A DNA stretch of 64,000 nucleotides from an uncultured Bacteroidales bacterium (lineage in GTDB: Bacteria > Bacteroidota > Bacteroidia > Bacteroidales > UBA932). Where the stretch lies: NCBI GenBank assembly GCA_937900465.1, contig CALCEJ010000155.1, positions 6,388-70,387 of the forward strand. Reading direction: 5' to 3'. The translations under genes and the position numbers were made by a program. Below are positions 25,094-32,136 of the stretch, piece after piece. The notes beneath the pieces were generated by a model. That model saw only the letters and a list, made by a program, of their open reading frames with translations, ran no database searches and was not told where the DNA came from. Numbering within the stretch: the first letter of the stretch is position 1; every line of letters begins with the position of its first letter.

Positions 25094-26155
25094 CTACAAC
25101 ATGAAATCCTCTTTAATCTGAGCAATGATTTCAGGGGTGGTCTTCGCTATCCCAAATGGAGCACCTTTGAATCCCTCGATAGCAAAATCCTGTGCCACCA
25201 AAGGGTCTGCAACCTTGTCTGCAACAGCGTCTCGAATGTTGGTGAAATAGCCACGTAGTGTTTTTGTATAGGCATCAAAGGTGGTTCCTTCTGCATCCCG
25301 GATTCCTCCTGACTCCTTTTCGTTCTTGTCAGCAAAGGGCAGGCTAACATATATTCTCTTTGTGATTTCCCTGAACTCTCCAAAGGTGTCCTCCACGCAA
25401 AGACCATCCATGTAAAGGAGATAGGTGAGATAGACCGCTTTTTCTATTCCTGTCAAGTCCAGTTTATACTCTTCACCTTCAGCGACATAGATATCATAAG
25501 TGTTATACTCGATGGTTAGAGGGCGAAGATTATTTCGCTGCTTCTTGATAATCAGCTTATAATCAATACTCTTCCTCAAATCATTGGCGACCTTCTCCTT
25601 GATTCTGTCAATGTCCAGTTCTATCCCAAGGACAGCGCACTCCCTCAATATCTTCTCCAACTTCTTCTCCTCTTTTGCAATGAGTTTCTTTTCTGCCAAA
25701 GAACCCCTTTCCGGCTTGGCAATTTTGAGATCTATGTCAAAATCGCTATCATTTGATGTCTCGGACTCGGTAGGGAGTTCAATAACGATAGGAGAGGGAG
25801 GCCCCCATTTTTTATCCTCATCTGAACCATACACAATTCTGGTAAAATCAGGGAGTGTGTCCGGTGTGCTGATGACAACCCGATCTTTTGCTTTATCCTC
25901 TTGGTGGATTCGTGCAGCGAGGTTCCCTGTCAGAATTTCGTTGTCTGTGGGGAATAAGTTCAGCTTAATTTTATCTACGTCTTCCCCCTGGCAGATTACA
26001 GGGAAACTGTCAAGGATGTTCATTATGTTTAGGGCGATGGTCGCATTGATACCATCTCTGGGGATAAATAGGAAAACCTTACCTGGTTCCAGTTGGTAGA
26101 GTTCCTGTGGAACGACATTGTTCAGGATATAATTTGAGAGTCTATCAGATGCCAT
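25094..26155 (-). CDS. Hypothetical protein of element B
   Basis: 353 residues, soluble and acidic. The middle contains a charged coiled-coil-like helix (EKKLIAKEEKKLEKILREC). The region around 235-300 (GIEKAVYLTYLLYMDGLCVED, then FREITKRIYVSL) resembles a helical/winged module seen repeatedly in Bacteroidales hypothetical proteins. A GTTFDAYTKTLRGYF segment and an Ala-rich helix follow. The family function is not known to me. Transcribed divergently from the C5 methylase gene with 271 bases between. Confidence 0.5.
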   Translation of the reverse strand: MASDRLSNYILNNVVPQELYQLEPGKVFLFIPRDGINATIALNIMNILDSFPVICQGEDVDKIKLNLFPTDNEILTGNLAARIHQEDKAKDRVVISTPDTLPDFTRIVYGSDEDKKWGPPSPIVIELPTESETSNDSDFDIDLKIAKPERGSLAEKKLIAKEEKKLEKILRECAVLGIELDIDRIKEKVANDLRKSIDYKLIIKKQRNNLRPLTIEYNTYDIYVAEGEEYKLDLTGIEKAVYLTYLLYMDGLCVEDTFGEFREITKRIYVSLPFADKNEKESGGIRDAEGTTFDAYTKTLRGYFTNIRDAVADKVADPLVAQDFAIEGFKGAPFGIAKTTPEIIAQIKEDFML

Positions 26156-26341
26156 AATTGTCTTAACGTTTGATTATAAAGTATTTATTGCGGAGAAGAC
26201 TTCATCTATTATTTCACCCATCCGGCTTTCTTCAAGACTTCGCCAGCGTTCACGCCTAAAACGCACATATGTAGTTATATGGTAATTGCTTCAAACCTCA
26301 AAGGTAGTAAAAATTCATGGGGATAGCAAAGGGAATGGTTG

Positions 26342-26387
26342 CCAATATTGGCTGCTCTGCCATTGGTATATATCCTCTCTAATTTTG
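26342..26387 (+). promoter_or_regulatory. Element-specific promoter of the C5 methylase gene
   Basis: CCAATATTGG (26342-26351), exactly 28 bases, then TAATTTTG (26380-26387); ATG 39 bases later. Third member of the set with 16846-16891 and 24981-25026. The rest of 26156-26341 shows no gene. Confidence 0.6.
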
Positions 26388-26426
26388 CATTGTGGAACAA
26401 GGTGAAAACCATAAAACTATCGGCTT

Positions 26427-27335
26427 ATGAAAGCAAAAGAATCAACAAAACTGGCTGTGATCGACAGCAACACGGGGATTGACTGGTATGGTCAGTCTTG
26501 GAAAGATAGGGAGTTCAGTCATGCTGAGAGAACCATCAGGGTGGGAACTGCATTTTCTGGCATTGGCGCCCCTGAAATGGCACTTGACCTGCTGGGAGTC
26601 AAGCACGAGATTGTCTTTGCGTGTGACATCAACAAGGCTGCAAAGAAGTCCTATCTGGCTAACTACAATGTCCGGGATTGGTGGGATGATGTGAAGGAAC
26701 TGGATGCTACAAGGTATAAGGGGATGATAGACCTCTTTGTGGCGGGGGTCTGCTGCCAGCCTTGGTCTCTTTCAGGGAAACTCAAAGGTTTGAAGGATGA
26801 GAGAGGTCAGCTTTTCTATCAGTTTGTCAGGGTGATTTGCGAGTGTGCGCCCAAGGTCTGGATTTTCGAGAACGTGGATAACATTCTGCACCACAGGAGC
26901 GAGATTGATGGGAAAGAAGTCCTCACGTGGCCTATTCTCCTCAACGATATGGAGACGTCTTTCACGGAAGCAGGACTCCACTACCACATCCACTATCGTG
27001 TGCTTGATGCAGCAGATTATGGTGTTCCCCAGCACAGGGAGAGGGTGTTCTGCATCGGTTTCCTTGATGAGAGCGTCGATGACAAGGGTGATTTTCTTTT
27101 TCCCGCCCCTGTCAAGTTGGAAAAGTCGCTGTATGACTATTTGGACGATTTGACTCCCGGGAGGCGTTACCTTACGGCAAGGGAGAGGATTTCCCTGATG
27201 GGATTCCCCGGGACATTCAAGCAGGTTGTGAGTGACGCCCAGTTCAGCAAGCAGGCAGGGAACTCCATTGTAGTGGATGTTTTGATGGCACTTTACAAGC
27301 AGATGGACATCACCAGGTATGGAGTTGAAGCATAA
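26427..27335 (+). CDS. DNA (cytosine-5) methyltransferase
   Basis: 302 residues. Motif I TAFSGIGAPEMAL, motif IV AGVCCQPWSLSG with the catalytic Cys, motif VI IFENVDNI, motif VIII PQHRERVFCIG and motif X GNSIVVDV are all recognisable, so it should methylate C5 of cytosine. Motif IV is unusual: the Pro normally before the catalytic Cys (PCQ) is Cys here. The target-recognition region is short. No partner nuclease is adjacent, so it is an orphan methylase, possibly anti-restriction or regulatory. It is transcribed from the CCAATATTGG-type promoter. Confidence 0.87.
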   Translation: MKAKESTKLAVIDSNTGIDWYGQSWKDREFSHAERTIRVGTAFSGIGAPEMALDLLGVKHEIVFACDINKAAKKSYLANYNVRDWWDDVKELDATRYKGMIDLFVAGVCCQPWSLSGKLKGLKDERGQLFYQFVRVICECAPKVWIFENVDNILHHRSEIDGKEVLTWPILLNDMETSFTEAGLHYHIHYRVLDAADYGVPQHRERVFCIGFLDESVDDKGDFLFPAPVKLEKSLYDYLDDLTPGRRYLTARERISLMGFPGTFKQVVSDAQFSKQAGNSIVVDVLMALYKQMDITRYGVEA

Positions 27336-27360
27336 GTTTAACTATTTAATAATCAACAAA

Positions 27361-27873
27361 ATGAAGCAGACAATGAATTATGATGGAATGAGCTACAATG
27401 AGCTTGTGGCACAGAAGATGGAGCTTGAAAACGCTATCAACAAGATGAGAGAACAGGAGATAAGGCGTGCCCTTGATGAGCTGCTGAAAACCTACTCGAT
27501 AACCAAGGAGGAGATGACGAGAATCTACTTTGGAGAGGAGGTTGCTCCTGTTCCTGTTTCTGTGGAAAAGACTGAGACAGAACTTCCTACAATGGCGGAA
27601 CTGCTCTCTGATGTCCCTGAATACAAGGAAGTCTATAGCCTAAAATCGCCCAAGAAGAAGAGCAACAGGAGTCTCCCTACAATGGATGAGCTGCTCTCGG
27701 AGGAGCCTATCAACAGGATTCTGTGCTTGGGGAATCTGGAGCCCAAGGGAGCGCCGTATCGTCAGCATTCCAGAATCAACCACACCGATGGCATCATCCC
27801 TACCGAGACCGCTACTGGAAAGACAATGGTTTATATCCCTCCCCGGAAACCTAAACCCACTATGACAGCATAA
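27361..27873 (+). CDS. Small coiled-coil protein, unknown
   Basis: 170 residues starting at the ATG 25 bases after the methylase stop, so probably co-transcribed. The first 50 residues form a coiled coil (YNELVAQKMELENAINKM, then RALDELLKTYSITKEEM) similar in pattern to the oligomerisation helix of H-NS-like proteins. Two copies of a LPTM(A/D)ELLS motif follow (about 77-84 and 115-122), then a basic, Pro-rich C terminus (YIPPRKPKP). No canonical DNA-binding motif is visible. Role unknown. Confidence 0.55.
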   Translation: MKQTMNYDGMSYNELVAQKMELENAINKMREQEIRRALDELLKTYSITKEEMTRIYFGEEVAPVPVSVEKTETELPTMAELLSDVPEYKEVYSLKSPKKKSNRSLPTMDELLSEEPINRILCLGNLEPKGAPYRQHSRINHTDGIIPTETATGKTMVYIPPRKPKPTMTA

Positions 27874-28031
27874 AATGCCAATAAGCCTTGCGGTTCTCGA
27901 TTATTACGGCTATCTTCGTTCTACTTGCTTAAATACCCTGAACTTCTTTCTCAGGGACAGATTCCGGAATCAAGGGAGCTCCACTGCATCTGTTGCAAGG
28001 GAGCTCCAATCTTGAAGACCCCCTTGAAAAA

Positions 28032-28119
28032 TGTGTCCAAAATGTGTCCAAATTTGGGGGATGCTAAAAAATCAGACTTTGCAAGTCTTTATAAATCAAC
28101 AACTTGCAAAGTCTGACAA
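28032..28119. repeat. Right end of element B
   Basis: TGTGTCCAAA at 28032-28041 and 28043-28052 (11 bases apart), then a perfect inverted repeat CAGACTTTGCAAGT (28073-28086)/ACTTGCAAAGTCTG (28102-28115), directly abutting the tRNA end. It matches the right end of element A at 14819-14906. No gene lies in 27874-28120. Confidence 0.7.
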
Positions 28120-28120
28120 G

Positions 28121-28205
28121 TGCCCCGGGCGGGACTCGAACCCGCACGGCCGTTTCGGGCCAAGGGATTTTAAGTCCCTCGTGTCTACCATTCCACCACC
28201 AAGGC
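28121..28205 (-). tRNA. tRNA-Leu (anticodon UAA)
   Basis: 85 bases from G at 28205 to the discriminator A at 28121. Acceptor GCCTTGG pairs with CCGGGGC (two G:T pairs). Anticodon stem AGGGA/TCCCT holds loop CTTAAAA, with anticodon TAA at 28172-28170. A long variable arm (TTGGCCCGAAACGGCC) as in class II Leu tRNAs, and the T arm GCGGGTTCGAGTCCCGC, are clear. CCA is not encoded. The 3' end is the insertion site of elements A and B; the gene is intact. Confidence 0.95.
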
Positions 28206-28262
28206 TTACTGGCGGGTGTTGCCCGCCGAAGTGCAAAGATAAGCAAATTTCCCGAAAATGAT

Positions 28263-28270
28263 TATCTTTG
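28263..28270 (+). promoter_or_regulatory. -7 box for the M23 peptidase operon
   Basis: TATCTTTG, six bases before the ATG at 28277, predicting a leaderless transcript as for folD. Confidence 0.55.
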
Positions 28271-28276
28271 TAAGCT

Positions 28277-29272
28277 ATGGGAAAAGGAAAGATTCAGATA
28301 CTGAACCCGGAGACGCTGAGAGTCGAGGAGAAAGACATCCGGGATTTCCACGTGGAGAAGACAGTTGCGATACTCGTGACGGCGGTACTTCTTTTCGTGG
28401 GCTTTATCTGGATATGGGGCTCCAATCCGGACCTCGTGCTCCCGAAGACGATGATTCTGAGGCGCCGGAGCGCGACCTGGGATTCGCGTCTGGAGGTGCT
28501 TTCAGGCCGGATGGACAAGTATGAGGCTGAGCTCTCGATGCTGGAGGTGAGGGACGATAAGATATACCGCTCGGTTTATGGTATGAACGAAATTCCCTTC
28601 GACATCCGGAGTTCCGTGAACCCGTCCTCGCCCCGTTATGCCGCGATAGCGGACCTGGATAAAGACAGCCGTCTGAGGGCCGTGACGCTCCGGATGGACT
28701 CCCTGATGAAACGCGCCGCCGTCCAGTCCAAGTCCTTCGACGAAATCGAAGTGATTGCAAGGACAACCGGCGAGATGGCTACGTCCATCCCCTCGATCTG
28801 CCCCCTCACCCCCGGCAGTTTCCACCTTTCCAGTCCCTTCGGCACCCGCAGCGACCCCTTCAACGGCACGTCCAAGCGCCACACCGGAATGGACTTTTCC
28901 TGCCCCATCGGCACTCCCATCTACGCCAGCGGAGACGGCGTCGTGGTCAAGGTGGCCCACGAATTCTACGGCTACGGCAACAGCATAATGGTTGACCACG
29001 GATTCGGCTACCGGACCCGTTATGCCCATATGTCCAAAATCTGCGTCCGTAACGGACAGGTCCTCCGTAGAGGGGACTTCCTCGGGTATTCCGGCCGCTC
29101 CGGAAGGGCGACGGGGCCTCACCTTCATTACGAAGTGTTCTACCGCAACGACTATGTCAATCCGTATCATTTTATGGACCTTGAACTGTCGGAGCAGGAC
29201 TATGCCGCGATGGTGAGGATGCCGGAGGAAATAATTGAAGACGGGGAGGAAGCAGGTCCCAATGACGGATAA
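28277..29272 (+). CDS. M23-family metallopeptidase, membrane-anchored
   Basis: 331 residues. A single N-terminal membrane segment (VAILVTAVLLFVGFIWIW, about 38-57) is followed by a helical spacer and the LytM/peptidase M23 domain (about 200-310). Zinc-binding motifs are intact: KRHTGMDFSCP (His and Asp) and GPHLHYEV. The enzyme should cleave peptidoglycan cross-links or, as an EnvC/MepM-like factor, assist cell-wall remodelling and division. The next gene, three bases after the stop, encodes a second M23 protein with the same plan, so the pair arose by duplication. Confidence 0.88.
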   Translation: MGKGKIQILNPETLRVEEKDIRDFHVEKTVAILVTAVLLFVGFIWIWGSNPDLVLPKTMILRRRSATWDSRLEVLSGRMDKYEAELSMLEVRDDKIYRSVYGMNEIPFDIRSSVNPSSPRYAAIADLDKDSRLRAVTLRMDSLMKRAAVQSKSFDEIEVIARTTGEMATSIPSICPLTPGSFHLSSPFGTRSDPFNGTSKRHTGMDFSCPIGTPIYASGDGVVVKVAHEFYGYGNSIMVDHGFGYRTRYAHMSKICVRNGQVLRRGDFLGYSGRSGRATGPHLHYEVFYRNDYVNPYHFMDLELSEQDYAAMVRMPEEIIEDGEEAGPNDG

Positions 29273-29275
29273 ACT

Positions 29276-30199
29276 ATGACACTTCGAAACAGGAAACAGT
29301 CCCGCCTTTCGAGGCTTCTGCTGAGCGCACTCCGCTTTGCAGTGATTTCCGTGTTCCTTGCAGTCGTGTTCTACGCCGTATTCGCCCTCCTGTTCTCGAC
29401 CCCGGAGGAGAAGCGTCTCTCGAGAGAAAACAGGATGGCTGCGAGGAGCTATACGGACCTCAGGAGGAAGGAAAAACTCCTTTCAGACGTGGTTGAAGGG
29501 TTGATTGCAAAGGATGACACAATCTATGTCCGCCTCTTCGGGACGGATGCCCCGCGAACCGGAGAGACTCAGGGCGTAGCGGAAACGATAGCGTCCGTCG
29601 ATACCCTTGGAGACCAGTTTTTCCTCAGCTACTCCGCCTCCCGCGCGGAGAATCTGATGCGCCTTTCCGAATCTGTCGACGATAACTTCAGGGCCATATT
29701 CGACGCCCTCGTGGAGCGCCCGGACACGATACCCCCGCTGTCCCTCCCGATAGAGGACCTGAATCCGGTCCAGGTAGGCGCCTCCACCGGAGAGAAAGTC
29801 AATTCAATCTACAATCTCCGGATGACCCACGACGGAATCGACCTCATCGCCCCGCAGGGGACGGAAGTCTTAGCCGCAGCGTCCGGTACAGTCTCCGAGG
29901 TAATCCGTACGCGCCGGGGCCGCGGCAACAGCGTTACGATAGACCACGGTAACGGCTATTCGACTACCTACTCGCTCCTTGGCGACGTGCTGGTCTTGAG
30001 GGGAAACAAGGTCGCAAAGGGGAAGAAGATAGGAACCGTCGGAATCTCCCAGATGAGCTATTCCCCACACCTTCACTACAGCGTACTGAAAGACGGAGAG
30101 CCCCTCGACCCGGTAAATCATTTCTTCGCATCAGTAACCCCCGAGGACTATGAGAAGATGCTTTATATGTCAATAATCACCTTACAATCAATGGACTAA
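29276..30199 (+). CDS. M23-family metallopeptidase, second copy
   Basis: 307 residues. N-terminal membrane anchor (FAVISVFLAVVFYAVFALLF, about 21-40), helical spacer, and an M23 domain at about 180-285. MTHDGIDLIAP and SPHLHYSVL keep the metal-binding His, Asp and His-x-His. It resembles the upstream peptidase in length and layout but is clearly diverged. Packed in an operon with the upstream M23 gene and the MerR regulator downstream. Confidence 0.87.
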   Translation: MTLRNRKQSRLSRLLLSALRFAVISVFLAVVFYAVFALLFSTPEEKRLSRENRMAARSYTDLRRKEKLLSDVVEGLIAKDDTIYVRLFGTDAPRTGETQGVAETIASVDTLGDQFFLSYSASRAENLMRLSESVDDNFRAIFDALVERPDTIPPLSLPIEDLNPVQVGASTGEKVNSIYNLRMTHDGIDLIAPQGTEVLAAASGTVSEVIRTRRGRGNSVTIDHGNGYSTTYSLLGDVLVLRGNKVAKGKKIGTVGISQMSYSPHLHYSVLKDGEPLDPVNHFFASVTPEDYEKMLYMSIITLQSMD

Positions 30200-30204
30200 C
30201 AGCA

Positions 30205-30522
30205 ATGGCAAAAGTGCTTTATACAATTGGCGAAGCGGCCGAAATACTTGGCGAAAATGTCTCCGCCGTCCGCTACTGGAGCAACTGCTTCGAGAAGTTC
30301 CTGAATCCTGCCCGTAACGGCAAGGGAAACCGCCTGTACCATCCCGAAGATATAGAAACCCTCCGGGAGATCCATCATCTGCTCCGCGTCGAAGGCCTTA
30401 CCCTCGAGGGTGTGTCCATTCGCCTTCGCGACGACCGCCGTTCCGTTGAGACCCGCGTCAAGGTGCTGGATTCCCTGAAGGAGATACGGAAAGAACTCCA
30501 GGAAGTACGAAAGAGCCTATGA
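30205..30522 (+). CDS. MerR-family transcriptional regulator
   Basis: 105 residues. N-terminal winged HTH (YTIGEAAEILGENVSAVRYW, then NRLYHPEDIETLREI) followed by a C-terminal dimerisation helix. No effector domain, so it is a short MerR type common in Bacteroidales next to M23 peptidase genes. It starts five bases after the peptidase and ends in an ATGA overlap with the Nif3-like gene. Confidence 0.85.
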   Translation: MAKVLYTIGEAAEILGENVSAVRYWSNCFEKFLNPARNGKGNRLYHPEDIETLREIHHLLRVEGLTLEGVSIRLRDDRRSVETRVKVLDSLKEIRKELQEVRKSL

Positions 30523-31301
30523 GAATCAAAGATATAACCGCCGTAATAGAGCAGTTCGCCCCCCTCGGAATACAGGAGCAGTGGGACAACAGCGGCCTGT
30601 CCGTCGGAGACCCGGACGCGGAAGCGACGGGAGTCCTCGTGGGCTTCGACTGTACCCCGGAGCTCATCGATGAAGCCATCGCGACCGGCTGCAACCTCGT
30701 CGTAACTCACCATCCCCTGATTTTCCGCGGAATTATGGGCATCCACCCCGGCCGTCCCGTCGACGACGCCATCATCAAGGCCATCCGCGGCGGCATCGCC
30801 GTCTATTCGGCCCATACCACCGCAGACAAAGTCGCTGCCGGCGTCAGCGGCGCAATGGCCAGGAGGCTGATGCTCGGAGACCAGCGCTTCCTGTGTGCGG
30901 ACCCCTCCGGAAACACCGGCCTTGGAATGACCGGCTACCTCCCCAGGCCTATGACCGCCCCCGAAGCGATCGACTACGTCAAAAACTGCTTCGATCTCAA
31001 GGCCGTCCGAACCTCAAGGCCCATCGAAACCCCCATCACCAAAGTCGCCCTCTGCGGCGGCAGTGGCGGATCGATGATAGCCGATGCGATCTCAGAAGGC
31101 GCTCAGCTTTACATTTCCGCGGACATTTCCTACCACAATTTCTTCACTCCCGAAGGCTTTATGATTATGGACATAGGCCATTTCGAAAGCGAAGTGGAAA
31201 TCACGGAAATATTATTTTCTCTTATTAGAGAAAAATTTGCTAACTTTGCCGTCCGCAAAAGCGCGGGCCTTGGGTCCGCAAACCCCGTATATTATTACTG
31301 A
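30519..31301 (+). CDS. Nif3-like dinuclear metal-centre protein
   Basis: 260 residues, the short form of the NIF3/DUF34 family without the PII-like insert. Conserved segments: EQWDNSGL, VVTHHPLIFR (metal-binding His pair), YSAHTTAD and, near the C terminus, HFESEVE (His and Glu ligands). Members form hexamers with two metal ions; GTP cyclohydrolase-like or unknown hydrolase functions have been proposed. Starts within the MerR stop. A TAACTTTG box for the next gene lies inside its 3' end. Confidence 0.88.
   Translation: MRIKDITAVIEQFAPLGIQEQWDNSGLSVGDPDAEATGVLVGFDCTPELIDEAIATGCNLVVTHHPLIFRGIMGIHPGRPVDDAIIKAIRGGIAVYSAHTTADKVAAGVSGAMARRLMLGDQRFLCADPSGNTGLGMTGYLPRPMTAPEAIDYVKNCFDLKAVRTSRPIETPITKVALCGGSGGSMIADAISEGAQLYISADISYHNFFTPEGFMIMDIGHFESEVEITEILFSLIREKFANFAVRKSAGLGSANPVYYY
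31241..31248 (+). promoter_or_regulatory. Internal -7 box for the zinc-ribbon gene
   Basis: TAACTTTG inside the 3' end of the Nif3-like gene, 59 bases before the ATG at 31308. It probably gives separate transcription of the zinc-ribbon gene. Confidence 0.4.
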
Positions 31302-31307
31302 CACAAT

Positions 31308-32123
31308 ATGGCAACGAAGAAAACCGTTAAGAAAGTGGAGGCTCCCATCGACCAGAGGGAGACTTTCGTATCCCTGCAGAAGAATTTCGCAGACTCCTCA
31401 GAGTCCGTAGCTGAGAAGCTCAAGACTCTCTACGAGCTGCAGAAGGCAGATTCTGAGATCGACAAGATCGTCCAGCGCCGCGGCGCCCTCCCTGCAGAGG
31501 TGGAGGCCCTTGAAAGTGAAATCGCTGACCTGAAGACCCGCGAGGCCGCCCTTGCTGAACTCCTCGAGCAGATGAACCGCAACATCGCGGACGCAAAACT
31601 CGCAATTGCAGAGCACGAGAGCCAGATTGAAAAGTACCAGCGCCAGCTCAATACCATCTCCAACAGCCGTGAGTACGACTCCCTTTCCAAGGAGATCGAG
31701 AACCAGGAACTCGAGAAGCAGATCGCTGAGAAGGTCATCGGAGACACCCGCTATGAGATGGCGACAAAGAAAGACGAACTCGACGATCTCCGCTCCCACA
31801 TCGAAATCCGTACAGAAGACCTCCTTGCAAAGAAGGAAGAACTCGACAAGACCGTTGAGTCAACCGCCGCGGAGGAGAAGGTCTGGCAGGATCGCCGCGA
31901 TGCCCTGGCAGCAAAGATCGACGATCGTACGATGAGCGCATACGAGCGTATCCGCGCATCGGTCCATAATCACCTTGCCGTCGTAGGCGTCTACAACGAG
32001 AACTCCTGCGGAGGATGTTTCAATACCATCACTCCCCAGCGTCTTGTAGAGGTCTCCTCCAACCGTAAGCTTATAATCTGCGAGCACTGCGGACGCATTA
32101 TCATCAACCCTGACTTTGAGTAG
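31308..32123 (+). CDS. Coiled-coil C4 zinc-ribbon protein
   Basis: 271 residues. A long antiparallel coiled coil (about 40-225) is followed by a C-terminal zinc ribbon with two Cys pairs, CGGC and CEHC. This is the plan of the CT398/FlgZ-like family of zinc-ribbon proteins, thought to act in nucleic-acid or secretion-related roles; the function in Bacteroidales is unknown. Placement directly after a Nif3-like gene is a common pairing in this order and supports the assignment. Confidence 0.82.
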   Translation: MATKKTVKKVEAPIDQRETFVSLQKNFADSSESVAEKLKTLYELQKADSEIDKIVQRRGALPAEVEALESEIADLKTREAALAELLEQMNRNIADAKLAIAEHESQIEKYQRQLNTISNSREYDSLSKEIENQELEKQIAEKVIGDTRYEMATKKDELDDLRSHIEIRTEDLLAKKEELDKTVESTAAEEKVWQDRRDALAAKIDDRTMSAYERIRASVHNHLAVVGVYNENSCGGCFNTITPQRLVEVSSNRKLIICEHCGRIIINPDFE

Positions 32124-32136
32124 TCCTCAATCCGCT

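Larger units (their letters stand above)
14907..28120. mobile_element. Element B: integrative element at tRNA-Leu(UAA) carrying a DpnII-type R-M system
   Basis: About 13.2 kb bounded by an att-like sequence at 14907 and the tRNA-Leu 3' end at 28120. The integrase gene is at the far left end, reading outward, beside arm sites. Cargo: excisionase-like HTH, serine recombinase, GATC restriction-modification, NUMOD-domain protein, C5 methylase and unknown genes. The DNA is more AT-rich than the host chromosome. No relaxase, coupling protein or mating-pore genes are present, so it is not a self-transmissible conjugative element; phage structural genes are also absent. Borders are inferred from shared ends. 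Confidence 0.75.

Noticed and set aside
14907..28120. Integrative conjugative element or prophage
   Set aside because: No relaxase, TraG-like coupling protein, mating-pore, capsid, terminase or lysis genes among the recognised genes; kept as an integrative element with R-M cargo.
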